A stretch of DNA of 64,000 nucleotides. Origin: Salinisphaera sp040361255. Its GTDB lineage: Bacteria > Pseudomonadota > Gammaproteobacteria > Nevskiales > Salinisphaeraceae. Position 1 is the first letter of the stretch, and every line of letters starts with the position of its first letter. The translations under genes and the position numbers were made by a program. The notes below the pieces were generated by a model. That model saw nothing but the letters and a program-made list of their open reading frames with translations, did no database searches and was not told the origin of the DNA. Positions 1 through 9,132 of the stretch are shown here, piece after piece. The stretch is from the NCBI RefSeq assembly GCF_040361255.1, contig NZ_APNG01000020.1, positions 16,103 to 80,102 of the forward strand. The letters run 5' to 3'.

Positions 1-1056
1 ATCGTGATCGTGGACGGTCATTTCAACGCGCGCCTGTCGGCGCTCGACGGCCTGCCCGAAGGTGTGCAGGTGCAGTCGTTTGCGCAATACCTCAACGACA
101 ACGACGATGCCCGCGTGCGATCGGCCGCTATCGACACCCAGCCGGGTAGCCTGTCCGACATGAACGCGGCGTTCGCGACCGACGGCGCCTATGTGCACAT
201 CAGCGCCAATGCCGCCGCGGACAAGCCCATTCATGTGATCACGCTCTCCAGCGGTGGTCACGAAGACCGCATGTCGCAGGTACGCCATCGCTACGTGATG
301 GATCGTGGCAGCCAGGCGACGGTGATCGAACACTACGCAGGCCTGGGCGATAAGCCCTACTTCACCAACGTGGTCACCGAAGCCGAAATGGGCGAGAACG
401 CGCAGCTCACACGCTGTCGCGTACAGCAGGAATCGACACGCGGTTATCATACGGCGAGCTTTTTCGCGCACCAGACGCGCGACAGCCGCGTGTTCAACCA
501 TGGCTTCGACCTGGGTGGCCGTCTGGCGCGCACGGATACCAACGCGCGGTTGGTCGACCCGAATGCCGAAGTGCATTTCTACGGCGTCTACGTGCCGACC
601 GGTCGTCAGCATATGGACAACCACACCTGTGTGGATCACGACACCGAGCACAGCGTGTCACGCGAGATGTACAAGGGTGTGCTGGCCGATTACGGTCGCG
701 GTGTCTTCAACGGCAAGATCCTGATCCGCAAGGACGCGCAGAAAACCGACTCGGATCTGAGCAGCGATGCGCTGCTGTTGTCCGACAAGGCCGAGGTGGA
801 TGCCAAGCCCGAGCTGGAGATCTATGCCGACGACGTCGTGGCCGCGCACGGCTCCACCGTGGGCCAGCTCGACGAAGACGCGGTCTTCTATCTCAAGAGC
901 CGCGGCGTGGCCGATGACGGCGCCCGCGCGATTCTGACCTACAGCTTCGCCAATGCCCTGGTGCAGAAGGTCGGTATCGCCCCGCTCGAGCGCTTTGTCG
1001 AAGCCGCGCTACTGTCCAAGCTGCCCGGCGGTCAGGGTTACGCCGACCTCGCCTGA
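1..1056 (+). CDS. sufD: Fe-S cluster assembly scaffold protein SufD, 5'-truncated by window edge
   Basis: SufD is the partner of SufB and SufC in the cytosolic SufBC2D scaffold that builds Fe-S clusters. The visible 350 residues match the right-handed beta-helix core and C-terminal helical part of the SufB/SufD family (for example the segment VYVPTGRQHMDNHTCVDH and the closing LTYSFANALV region). The family is usually about 420-440 residues, and the frame is open to the first base, so the true start lies upstream of the window; the GTG at position 4 is only the first start-like codon here. The gene is followed after 25 bases by sufS, as in suf operons. Confidence 0.93.
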   Translation: MVIVDGHFNARLSALDGLPEGVQVQSFAQYLNDNDDARVRSAAIDTQPGSLSDMNAAFATDGAYVHISANAAADKPIHVITLSSGGHEDRMSQVRHRYVMDRGSQATVIEHYAGLGDKPYFTNVVTEAEMGENAQLTRCRVQQESTRGYHTASFFAHQTRDSRVFNHGFDLGGRLARTDTNARLVDPNAEVHFYGVYVPTGRQHMDNHTCVDHDTEHSVSREMYKGVLADYGRGVFNGKILIRKDAQKTDSDLSSDALLLSDKAEVDAKPELEIYADDVVAAHGSTVGQLDEDAVFYLKSRGVADDGARAILTYSFANALVQKVGIAPLERFVEAALLSKLPGGQGYADLA

Positions 1057-1081
1057 TACAACGGGTCATCCCGGAGGACGC

Positions 1082-2332
1082 ATGGCTATAGCAGACGCTG
1101 TTCAACCCACCGCATTCGATGCCGCTCGCTTTCGTGCCGACTTTCCGATTCTGTCGGAGTCGCTCGACAGCGGCATGCGATTGTCGTATCTCGACAACGC
1201 AGCGACTACGCAAAAGCCGCTGAAGGTCATCAAGGCCAGCGACGACTACTATCGCCACGCCAACGCGAACGTGCACCGGGCGATTCACGCCCTGTCGCAA
1301 CGCGCCACGCGCCAGTACGAAGGCGCGCGTGACCGGCTGATGCGCTTTATCAACGCCGCCAGCCGTGCCGAGGTGGTCTACACCCGCGGCACCACCGACG
1401 GCATCAATCTGGTGGCTCAGTGTTATGCGCGCCCGCGTTTGACCGCCGGCGACGAAATCCTGCTCACCGAGCTCGAGCACCATTCGAATATCGTGCCCTG
1501 GCAGATGGTGGCCGAAGAAACCGGCGCGAAGATCGTGGTCGTACCGGTCGAGGACGACGGCAGCGTCACGCTGGAAGCCTTCAAGCAAAAGCTTTCCGAA
1601 CGCACGGCCATTGCTGCCTTTGCGCATATCTCCAACGCCCTGGGCACGGTATTACCGGTCGCCGACATGGTTGCCGCCGCGCATGCGGTGGATGCCGTGA
1701 CGGTTATCGACGGCGCCCAGGCCGTGGCGCATATGCCAGTCGACGTCCAAGCCATTGGCGCTGATTTCTATGCCTTTTCCGGACACAAGCTGTTCGGCCC
1801 CACCGGGATCGGCGTGCTCTACGGCCGCGAAGCCCTGCTCGACGCCATGCCGCCTTATCAAGGCGGCGGCGACATGATCGAAACCGTGTCTTTCGACGGC
1901 ACGACCTGGAACGAGCTGCCGTATAAGTTTGAAGCCGGCACGCCCAATATCGCGGGCGCGGCGGCCTTCGGCGCGGCGATCGAATACCTCGAAGGGTTCG
2001 ACCTCAACGATATCGCGACCTACGAACACGGCCTGCTCGAACGCGCCACAGCAGGCATGCAAGCCATCGACGGGCTGCGCATCATCGGCACGGCCCCGGG
2101 CAAGGCGGCGACGATTTCGTTCGTAATGGAAGGCGTACACGCCCACGACATCGGCACCCTCCTCGACGAATCGGGCGTGGCTATCCGTACCGGCCACCAC
2201 TGCGCCATGCCGTTGATGACACGCTTTGGTGTACCGGCAACCGCACGGGCGTCGTTCGCGGCCTACAACGACGAAGACGACGTCAACGCGCTGATCAAGG
2301 GCCTGGAAAGCGTACAGCGCATCTTCGGGTAG
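1082..2332 (+). CDS. sufS: Cysteine desulfurase SufS
   Basis: This is a PLP-dependent group II cysteine desulfurase that removes sulfur from cysteine and passes persulfide to the Suf scaffold. The PLP lysine is in the motif SGHKLFGPTG at about residue 236 and the catalytic cysteine is in RTGHHCAMP at about residue 374. The 416-residue length fits SufS. I chose the ATG at 1082 because GGAGG lies about five bases upstream; the open frame extends further back, into sufD, without biological support. It is co-transcribed with sufD. No SufE or SufU gene follows directly, so the sulfur acceptor is encoded elsewhere or upstream. Confidence 0.96.
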   Translation: MAIADAVQPTAFDAARFRADFPILSESLDSGMRLSYLDNAATTQKPLKVIKASDDYYRHANANVHRAIHALSQRATRQYEGARDRLMRFINAASRAEVVYTRGTTDGINLVAQCYARPRLTAGDEILLTELEHHSNIVPWQMVAEETGAKIVVVPVEDDGSVTLEAFKQKLSERTAIAAFAHISNALGTVLPVADMVAAAHAVDAVTVIDGAQAVAHMPVDVQAIGADFYAFSGHKLFGPTGIGVLYGREALLDAMPPYQGGGDMIETVSFDGTTWNELPYKFEAGTPNIAGAAAFGAAIEYLEGFDLNDIATYEHGLLERATAGMQAIDGLRIIGTAPGKAATISFVMEGVHAHDIGTLLDESGVAIRTGHHCAMPLMTRFGVPATARASFAAYNDEDDVNALIKGLESVQRIFG

Positions 2333-2468
2333 CCGGTAGACGTCCACACGCTGAGCCGCCGCGTTTTGGCTAAAGCTGGCCACAGACGCCCCGGTGCGTT
2401 GGCGCGCTTACCGGCTCGCATGAAACAATATCTGCCGTTTTCCTTCGCAACCGAATCGAGAGCAAGCA

Positions 2469-2789
2469 ATGACGGACTGGGTGGATGTCGCCAAGGACGG
2501 CGAACTCAAGGAAGGCCAATGCCGAGTCGTCGATGTCGACGATGTGATGGTGGCCGTGTTCTACCGTGAAGGCGCCTATTACGCCATCGAGGACATGTGC
2601 ACCCATGATGGCGGCGAGCTGGCCAGCGGCGAGGTCGAGGGCTATCAAATCATCTGTCCGCGCCACGGCGCGCGTTTCTGTATCAAGAACGGCAAGGCCC
2701 TGACCCCGCCCGCCTACGAAGACGTCCACGCGTTTCCGGTGCGCGTCGAAGACGGCATGGTTCAGGTCTGTGACGACCGCTTCGACTGA
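2469..2789 (+). CDS. Small non-haem Rieske [2Fe-2S] ferredoxin
   Basis: A 106-residue protein with the complete Rieske cluster motif: C44-x-H46, then C63-x2-H66 in the sequence CPRHGARF. It resembles the dioxygenase-type or NirD-like small ferredoxins that carry electrons in the cytosol. There is no membrane anchor. Its position after sufS suggests either an electron donor to Fe-S assembly or a client of the pathway; small Rieske proteins are frequent passengers of suf operons in proteobacteria. It lies 136 bases after sufS, so it may have its own promoter, though I see no clear one. Confidence 0.88.
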   Translation: MTDWVDVAKDGELKEGQCRVVDVDDVMVAVFYREGAYYAIEDMCTHDGGELASGEVEGYQIICPRHGARFCIKNGKALTPPAYEDVHAFPVRVEDGMVQVCDDRFD

Positions 2790-2841
2790 CCACGATCGCT
2801 AGCCGCTCGACGAGCCGTCGGCGGGCTCGGCGATAACCGAT

Positions 2842-3138
2842 ATGGGCGTACTCGTACTGATTTTTCTCGGCTGGCTGGCCAGCCAGTACGGCCGGCCGTT
2901 ACTGTTCGCCGGTCTATGGGCGCTGTTTGCGCTATTCAGCAGTCTGGCCATCGAGCAGACGGGCCTGCTCGTCGCGTTGATTCACAGCGTGCTCGCCTTC
3001 GCACTCGCAGGCCTGTATTTCTGGCTGCTCTATCGTTTTTCCGATCAGCTTCTCATCTGGCTCGCCATTCTGATCGGCTTTCCCGCGCTCGCATTCGTGG
3101 TACAGCTGCAATTGCTCGCCCGCCCCGCGACCGGTTGA
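2842..3138 (+). CDS. Small hydrophobic membrane protein, unknown function
   Basis: A 98-residue, very hydrophobic protein with about three predicted membrane segments (roughly residues 2-20, 22-58 and 60-92) and few charged residues. I do not recognise a family. It lies 52 bases after the Rieske gene on the same strand and 37 bases before the convergent end of recJ, so it probably closes the suf-Rieske transcription unit. Its coding status rests on the long uninterrupted frame with GC-rich third positions and on the lack of any alternative gene here. Confidence 0.6.
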   Translation: MGVLVLIFLGWLASQYGRPLLFAGLWALFALFSSLAIEQTGLLVALIHSVLAFALAGLYFWLLYRFSDQLLIWLAILIGFPALAFVVQLQLLARPATG

Positions 3139-3175
3139 TCCCGCCAGGCGTATTCGTGCGCCGCGTCTGACGCAG

Positions 3176-4915
3176 TCACTCGCGGCGGACGGTACTGACG
3201 ATCAGATTGGCACGCATGCGTTGGCGAAACACGTTCACGGCCAGACGATAGACCAGCCGGTACACCGCGCCGGTTTCCAGCAGATCGGCATGATTGAAGA
3301 CCATCGCTTCGATGGTCGTATGCGCCTGCGGGTGGCGCACTTCAAGTTTCAGGTGGCGTTCGCCCACGATGCGTTGCGACACGATTTCGAAGAGGCCGTG
3401 AAACAGCGGCTCTTCGAAGCCGTTGCCCCAGGGCCCACTGGCTTCGAGCAGGCAGGCCGTATCCAGGTCCAGTTCGTGGGCAGCCAGCGAGCCGTCGGTG
3501 ACGATATCCGGGCTGAGCATGGCAGCCGTCAGACGTTCGGCAACGGCTGACTCCAGCGCCTGTTCGAAGCCTTCGAGCGCGTCCGGGGAGAGCACCAGGC
3601 CCGCCGCCTGCGCATGCCCGCCGAACTGGGTGATCAGGCCCGGGTGGCGCGTATCCACCGCGGCCAGTGCGTCGCGAATATGCAGGCCGGCGATCGAACG
3701 CGCCGAGCCCTTGAGCAGACCATGGGCGCCCGGCGCGAAGGCGACGACGGGCCGACCGTGGCGCTCGCGAAGACGCGAGGCAATCAAGCCCACGATGCCT
3801 TCATGCCAATCGTGGCTATGCACCACCAGCGCCGAACGCTCGGCGGGCGTGCGCTCGAGCCTGACCAATGCGTTGTCAGCCTCGCTCTGCATACGGCGCT
3901 GCACGCTCTGACGCTGGCGGTTGATCGCCGCGAGTTCGCTGGCCTTTTGTTGCGCCGTGGCTGGATCGCGGGCCCGCAGACAGGCCACGCCGATCGACAT
4001 ATCCTCAAGCCGCCCGGCCGCATTCAGCCGTGGCCCCACGGCGAAGCCGATATCAGCCGCGTTCAGGCGGGCCGCATCGCGTCCGGCCACCTCGATCAGC
4101 GCCGCGATGCCGGGCCGGGCCAGGCCACGCCGTATACGCCGCAAGCCCTGGCTGACCAGCATGCGATTGAGATGATCCAGGCGCACCACATCGGCCACCG
4201 TGCCCACGGCCACCAGATCCAGATAATCGCTCAGGCGCGGCAGCGCACGATTGGCGTCTTTGGCGGCCAGACGCGCACGCACTGCGGCCATCAAATAGAA
4301 AGCGACGCCAACGCCGGCGAGCGCCTTGCCCACGAATGCACAGCCCGGCTGGTTGGGATTCACGATCGCTTCGGCGGCGGGCAGCGTATCGCCCGGCAGA
4401 TGGTGATCGCATACGAGCACGCGCCAGCCCGCGCGCTGCGCGGCCGCCACGCCCGTCATGCTGGCAATGCCGTTGTCGACGGTGACAATCAGATCGCCGG
4501 GCTCGCCCGCGCCTACGGCCTCGACTACCGCAGGCGACAGGCCATAACCGTGACGCGCGCGATGCGGCAGGAAATAGGACACACGCCCTGCCCCCATGGC
4601 TTCGAGCACATCGCACACGAGTGCGGTGCTGGTCGCACCATCGGCGTCGAAATCACCCACGATCAGAATCCGATGGCCGCCCTGCATGGCGTGCTCGATC
4701 AAATCGCAGGCACGGTCGATACCGCGCAGGCCGGAAAAATGCGGCAGCCCGCGCAGGCCATAATCCAGCTCGTCGGGCGTTGTCACGCCGCGCCCGGCAT
4801 ACAGGCGTTGCAATAACGGCGATTCGATAGCGCTTAGCCCAGGGGCTACGTCTGCACGGCGCTCGACGATGCGTGGCAACTCGGGTTGGTCGCGCCTCAT
4901 GGCCTGGTCAGACAT
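3176..4915 (-). CDS. recJ: Single-stranded-DNA-specific exonuclease RecJ
   Basis: RecJ is a 5'-3' single-strand DNA exonuclease used in recombination and mismatch repair. The DHH-family motifs are visible: DFDADG near residues 85-92 and DHH at about 170-172, followed by the DHHA1 region with GGHAQAAGL and a C-terminal OB-like part. From the ATG at 4915 the protein is 579 residues, close to E. coli RecJ (577). A TTG further upstream at 4945 and an ATG at 4900 are alternative starts. The gene follows thrC by less than 50 bases in the same direction. Confidence 0.95.
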   Translation of the reverse strand: MSDQAMRRDQPELPRIVERRADVAPGLSAIESPLLQRLYAGRGVTTPDELDYGLRGLPHFSGLRGIDRACDLIEHAMQGGHRILIVGDFDADGATSTALVCDVLEAMGAGRVSYFLPHRARHGYGLSPAVVEAVGAGEPGDLIVTVDNGIASMTGVAAAQRAGWRVLVCDHHLPGDTLPAAEAIVNPNQPGCAFVGKALAGVGVAFYLMAAVRARLAAKDANRALPRLSDYLDLVAVGTVADVVRLDHLNRMLVSQGLRRIRRGLARPGIAALIEVAGRDAARLNAADIGFAVGPRLNAAGRLEDMSIGVACLRARDPATAQQKASELAAINRQRQSVQRRMQSEADNALVRLERTPAERSALVVHSHDWHEGIVGLIASRLRERHGRPVVAFAPGAHGLLKGSARSIAGLHIRDALAAVDTRHPGLITQFGGHAQAAGLVLSPDALEGFEQALESAVAERLTAAMLSPDIVTDGSLAAHELDLDTACLLEASGPWGNGFEEPLFHGLFEIVSQRIVGERHLKLEVRHPQAHTTIEAMVFNHADLLETGAVYRLVYRLAVNVFRQRMRANLIVSTVRRE

Positions 4916-4962
4916 GGCGGCTTCAAACACGGCGGGCGACGCCAACCGGCGTCGCGGCCCGC

Positions 4963-6351
4963 CTAGTGGCGATGTTCGGCGACGTAGGCCTGTACCGCTT
5001 TCAGTTCGGCGGGCAGTACGTCGTAGCGCTCTTCGCGCGTCATCAGATCGTGCATGTTCTCGGGCAACGGCGCGCCTTCAAAGCCGGCCTTGACCACGGC
5101 TTCCTCGAACTTGGCGGGGTGCGCGGTAGCCAGCGTGATCATCGGCGTCGTGGCATCGCTGCGCACCCGCTGGGCGGCCCGGTAGCCGGTCGCGGTATGC
5201 GGATCGAGCAGCTCGCCCGTGTGTTCGAAGGCTTCGCGGATCACTTCCAGAATCGTGTCGTCGTCCACGCTATGGCTGGCGAACAGCTTGCGCAGATCGG
5301 CCAGTGGCGCGTCGTCGAGCGCGGTGGGCGAATCGGCAAAGCGGGCCATCAGATCGGCCACGGCCTGACCGTCGCGCCCATAGGCTTCGAACAGCAAACG
5401 TTCGAAGTTCGACGACACCACGATATCCATGGACGGCGCGAGCGTGGGCTTGAGCTCGGTCTTGGAGAAATCGTTGTCGGTGATCGTGCGATGCAGAATG
5501 TCGTTGGCGTTGGTCGCGATCACGAACTGCTTGACCGGCAGGCCCATGCGTTTGGCCATATAGCCGGCGAACAGGTTGCCGAAGTTGGCCGACGGCACAC
5601 AGAAGCTGACTTCGCGATGCGGCGCGCCCATGGCCACCGCCGACGCCACGTAGTAGACGATCTGGGCCATGATGCGGGCCCAGTTGATCGAGTTCACCGC
5701 GATCAGGCGCGTGCCCTGCAAGAACCCCTGGTCAGCGAAACTGGCCTTGACCATGGCCTGGGCGTCGTCGAAATTACCTTCAATCGCGATATTGTGGACA
5801 TTGTCGGCCAGCACGGTGGTCATCTGCCGACGCTGCACCGCCGACACGCGCTCGTGCGGATGCAGAATGAATATGTCCAGGTTGTCGCAGTGGCGACAGC
5901 CCTCGATCGCGGCCGAGCCGGTATCGCCCGACGTGGCGCCCATGATCACGCCCTTTTCATCGCGCTTGGCAAGAAAATGATCGAGCAGGCGCCCGAGCAG
6001 TTGCAGCGCGACATCCTTGAACGCCAGTGTCGGCCCATGGAACAGCTCGAGCAGATGGTGGTTGTGCGACAGCTGCTTGAGCGGCACGACCGCGTCGTGC
6101 TTGAAGGTGGCATAGGTTTCGTCGATCAGGCGACGAAAGATGGCGTCGTCGATCTCGCCGCCCACGAACGGCTTCATCACCCGAAAGGCGATTTCGGTAT
6201 ACGGCAGCCCTGCCATCGCCGCGATCTCGTCGCGCGAGAACTCGGGGATATGCTCAGGCACATACAGGCCACCGTCGCTGGCCATGCCGGTGAGCACGAC
6301 CTCTTCGAAACTCAGCGCGGGCGCATCGCCGCGGGTGCTGATATATCGCAT
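4963..6351 (-). CDS. thrC: Threonine synthase
   Basis: This PLP enzyme converts O-phosphohomoserine to threonine, the last step of the pathway. The PLP lysine is K112 in GPTLAFKD, and the phosphate-binding loop GATSGDTGSAA follows. At 462 residues it has the longer class with an N-terminal extension typical of proteobacteria. It starts 16 bases after the end of hom and is clearly in one operon with it, so the two genes together take aspartate semialdehyde to threonine along with a homoserine kinase that is not in this window. Confidence 0.96.
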   Translation of the reverse strand: MRYISTRGDAPALSFEEVVLTGMASDGGLYVPEHIPEFSRDEIAAMAGLPYTEIAFRVMKPFVGGEIDDAIFRRLIDETYATFKHDAVVPLKQLSHNHHLLELFHGPTLAFKDVALQLLGRLLDHFLAKRDEKGVIMGATSGDTGSAAIEGCRHCDNLDIFILHPHERVSAVQRRQMTTVLADNVHNIAIEGNFDDAQAMVKASFADQGFLQGTRLIAVNSINWARIMAQIVYYVASAVAMGAPHREVSFCVPSANFGNLFAGYMAKRMGLPVKQFVIATNANDILHRTITDNDFSKTELKPTLAPSMDIVVSSNFERLLFEAYGRDGQAVADLMARFADSPTALDDAPLADLRKLFASHSVDDDTILEVIREAFEHTGELLDPHTATGYRAAQRVRSDATTPMITLATAHPAKFEEAVVKAGFEGAPLPENMHDLMTREERYDVLPAELKAVQAYVAEHRH

Positions 6352-6367
6352 GGTTCGCCTCGCGCCG

Positions 6368-7681
6368 TTAGTCTTCGAATTGGGCCACGCGCATATGCAC
6401 GATGCCCTCGCGCGCGTAGGGCAGCGAGCGAATATGATCGAGCACTTTCATCAACTGGCCTTCGCGAGCAGCCTTGGTCACGATCATCACGCGGGCATCG
6501 TCTTCCTCGGTGGGCGGGTCCTTCTGCAGGATGGCCTCGATACCGATCTGCTGATCCGCCAGCGCACGCGTGATCTCGGCCATCACGCCGATCTGGTCGG
6601 CAACCTGCACCCGGAAATAATGGCCGCAGACGAAATCCTCGTGGCCCACGATCGGCTCGTCGGTGATTTCATCCGGCTGGAAGGCCAGATGCGGTACCCG
6701 CCCTTTCGGGTCGATGCTCATGATGCGTACGGTATCGATCAGGTCCGCGACCACGGAGGAGGCCGTCGGGCCCGCGCCGGCGCCCGCGCCGTAGTAAACG
6801 GTCGGGCCTACGGCATCGCCATGGACCATGATCGCGTTCTTCTCGCCCTCGACGTTGGCCAACAGCGCCTTCTGCGATACCAGGGTCGGATGCACACGCA
6901 ATTCCACACCGTTGTCGCCGCGCCGGGCGATGCCCAGATGCTTGATGCGGTAGCCCAGTTCCGCGCAGTACTCGATATCCACGCTGTCGATATCGCGAAT
7001 GCCCTGGGTGAAGATCTTGTCGAACGACAACGGAATGCCGAAGGCGATCGCGCCGATAATGGCCAGTTTGTGGGCCGCATCGATGCCTTCCACGTCGAAG
7101 GTCGGGTCGGCCTCGGCGAAGCCCAGGCGCTGCGCATCGGCCAACGCATCCTCGAAGCTCTGGTCCTCGAAGATCATCTGGCTGAGAATGAAATTGCCGG
7201 TGCCGTTGATGATGCCGGCGACCCATTCGATATGGTTGGCCGCCAGGCTTTCACGCATCGCCTTGATGATCGGAATACCGCCGGCCACGGCGGCCTCGAA
7301 GGAAACCACCACACCGGCCTCGTCGGCCGCGGCGAAAATCTCGTTACCGTGCAATGCAATCAGATGCTTGTTCGCGGTGACCACATGCTTGCCGTTGGCA
7401 ATGGCGGCCATGACCAGATCGTAGGCCTCGGTATCGCCGCCGATCAGCTCCAGCACCACGTCGATATTCGGATCGGTGACCACGGCCTGGCAATCGGTGC
7501 CGATTTCGATATCGGCGGTGGCGCATTCGCGCGCCTTGTCGGGGTTGCGCACGGCTGCGCGCACCACGCGAATCTCGCGCCCGGCACGACGGGTAATCTC
7601 CACGCCGTTGCGTTCGAGCAGATTGACCGCGCCCGCACCCACGGTGCCGAGCCCGAGTAGTCCTACGTTGACCGGTTGCAC
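6368..7681 (-). CDS. hom: Homoserine dehydrogenase with ACT domain
   Basis: This enzyme reduces aspartate semialdehyde to homoserine. The N-terminal NAD(P) loop is GLGTVGAGAV (about residues 10-20), the catalytic part contains GIINGTGNFIL, and the C-terminal ~80 residues form an ACT domain (segment QVADQIGVMAEITRAL), implying feedback control by threonine. The 437-residue length fits the monofunctional enzyme, unlike the aspartokinase fusion ThrA of enterics. The start is GTG at 7681, supported by AGGAGA about seven bases upstream. It lies between alaC and thrC. Confidence 0.96.
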   Translation of the reverse strand: MQPVNVGLLGLGTVGAGAVNLLERNGVEITRRAGREIRVVRAAVRNPDKARECATADIEIGTDCQAVVTDPNIDVVLELIGGDTEAYDLVMAAIANGKHVVTANKHLIALHGNEIFAAADEAGVVVSFEAAVAGGIPIIKAMRESLAANHIEWVAGIINGTGNFILSQMIFEDQSFEDALADAQRLGFAEADPTFDVEGIDAAHKLAIIGAIAFGIPLSFDKIFTQGIRDIDSVDIEYCAELGYRIKHLGIARRGDNGVELRVHPTLVSQKALLANVEGEKNAIMVHGDAVGPTVYYGAGAGAGPTASSVVADLIDTVRIMSIDPKGRVPHLAFQPDEITDEPIVGHEDFVCGHYFRVQVADQIGVMAEITRALADQQIGIEAILQKDPPTEEDDARVMIVTKAAREGQLMKVLDHIRSLPYAREGIVHMRVAQFED

Positions 7682-7715
7682 TCTCGTCTCCTGGTTGTAT
7701 TCGCGCAGCGCGCGG

Positions 7716-8927
7716 CTACAGGCTGTCGATCAGCCCGTCGCGCTTGAACATGCGTTTGATGTTGCGCAGCGCCTGGCGCGTGCGTTGTTCGTTCTCGATC
7801 AGGCCGAAACGCACATGCGTATCGCCGTACTCGCCAAAGCCCACGCCGGGCGACACGGCCACTTCGGCGTCGGCCAGCAGTTTCTTGGTGAATTCCAACG
7901 AACCCATTTCCAGATACGGCTCGGGGATCGGCGCCCACACGAACATCGTGGCCTTGGGCCGATCGACCCGCCAGCCGATATCGTTGAGGCCGTCGCAGAG
8001 CACGTCGCGGCGCTTCTGGTACATGTCCCGAATCTCGGTCACGCAATCCTGCGGGCCGTTGAGCGCGGCGATCGCGGCCACCTGCACGGGCGTGAACATG
8101 CCGTAGTCGAGATAGGATTTCATGCGTGCCAGGGCCGCGATCAGTGTCGGGTTGCCACACATGAAGCCCACCCGCCAGCCGGGCATGTTGTAGCTCTTGG
8201 ACAGCGTATAGCACTCCACGGCCACATCCTTGGCGCCCGGCACCTGCAGAATCGACGGCGCTTCGTAGCCGTCGAAACACAGATCCGCATAGGCCAGATC
8301 CTGCACGATCCACAGATCGTACTCGCGTGCCATGGCCACACAGCGCTCGAAAAATTCCAGCTCCACGCACTGGGTGGTCGGGTTGGCCGGAAAATTGAGC
8401 AGCATCATCTTCGGGCGCGGCCAGGATTCCTTGATCGCGCGTTCCAGCTCGGCGAAGAAGTCCGAGTCGGGCATCATGCGCACATGACGCACGTCCGCAC
8501 CGGCGATCACCGCGCCGTAGGGATGGATCGGATACGCCGGGTTGGGCACCAGCACCTGATCGCCGTGCTCGAGAATGGCGAGCATGAGATGCGCCAGGCC
8601 CTCTTTCGAGCCCATGGTGACGATCGCTTCGGTCGCCGGGTCCAGATCCACATCGAACTTGCGCTTGTACCAGTCGCAGATGGCCAGGCGCAGGCGCGGC
8701 ACGCCCTTGGATACCGAATAACGATGCGTATCCGGGCGCTGGGCGGCGTCCACGAGCTTGTTGACGATATGGTCGGGCGTGGGCTGGTCGGGGTTGCCCA
8801 TGCCGAAATCGATGATGTCCTCGCCCCGCGCTCGCGCCGCCTGCTTGAGTTCGCCGATGATGCCGAATACATACGGCGGCAAGCGTTTGATACGCGCGAA
8901 TTCAGATTTGGGCGACGGATTTGACAT
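7716..8927 (-). CDS. alaC: Alanine-synthesising PLP aminotransferase AlaC
   Basis: A class I/II aminotransferase of 403 residues that closely resembles AlaC (YfdZ) of E. coli, which makes alanine from pyruvate and glutamate. The PLP lysine is K244 in TLSKSYNMPGWR, and substrate-binding features FGMGNPDQPTP and NFPANPTTQ are present. It leads the unit alaC-hom-thrC-recJ, an arrangement seen in other gammaproteobacteria. The 205 bases upstream (8928-9132), between it and nlpD, contain no gene and no rpoS. Confidence 0.9.
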   Translation of the reverse strand: MSNPSPKSEFARIKRLPPYVFGIIGELKQAARARGEDIIDFGMGNPDQPTPDHIVNKLVDAAQRPDTHRYSVSKGVPRLRLAICDWYKRKFDVDLDPATEAIVTMGSKEGLAHLMLAILEHGDQVLVPNPAYPIHPYGAVIAGADVRHVRMMPDSDFFAELERAIKESWPRPKMMLLNFPANPTTQCVELEFFERCVAMAREYDLWIVQDLAYADLCFDGYEAPSILQVPGAKDVAVECYTLSKSYNMPGWRVGFMCGNPTLIAALARMKSYLDYGMFTPVQVAAIAALNGPQDCVTEIRDMYQKRRDVLCDGLNDIGWRVDRPKATMFVWAPIPEPYLEMGSLEFTKKLLADAEVAVSPGVGFGEYGDTHVRFGLIENEQRTRQALRNIKRMFKRDGLIDSL

Positions 8928-9132
8928 GGTCGATCGGGTTCATGAGCCACGGCGGGCTCGGTGGGACATACAAACAAGACAAGACGCGGCAGTTTGCCAG
9001 AATCGCCCGCAAGCGACTACCGGCGTGCCGGACCGCGTAAAGCCGGCTTGTGGCCGACCTTACCCGGGCCGACCAACCGAGGCGGACCTTGGCGGTCCAG
9101 GCACCGGAGACACGGGCCAAGCGCGTACGGGA

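Noticed and set aside
4873..6573. 566-codon plus-strand frame opposite thrC
   Set aside because: Antisense shadow of thrC and hom.
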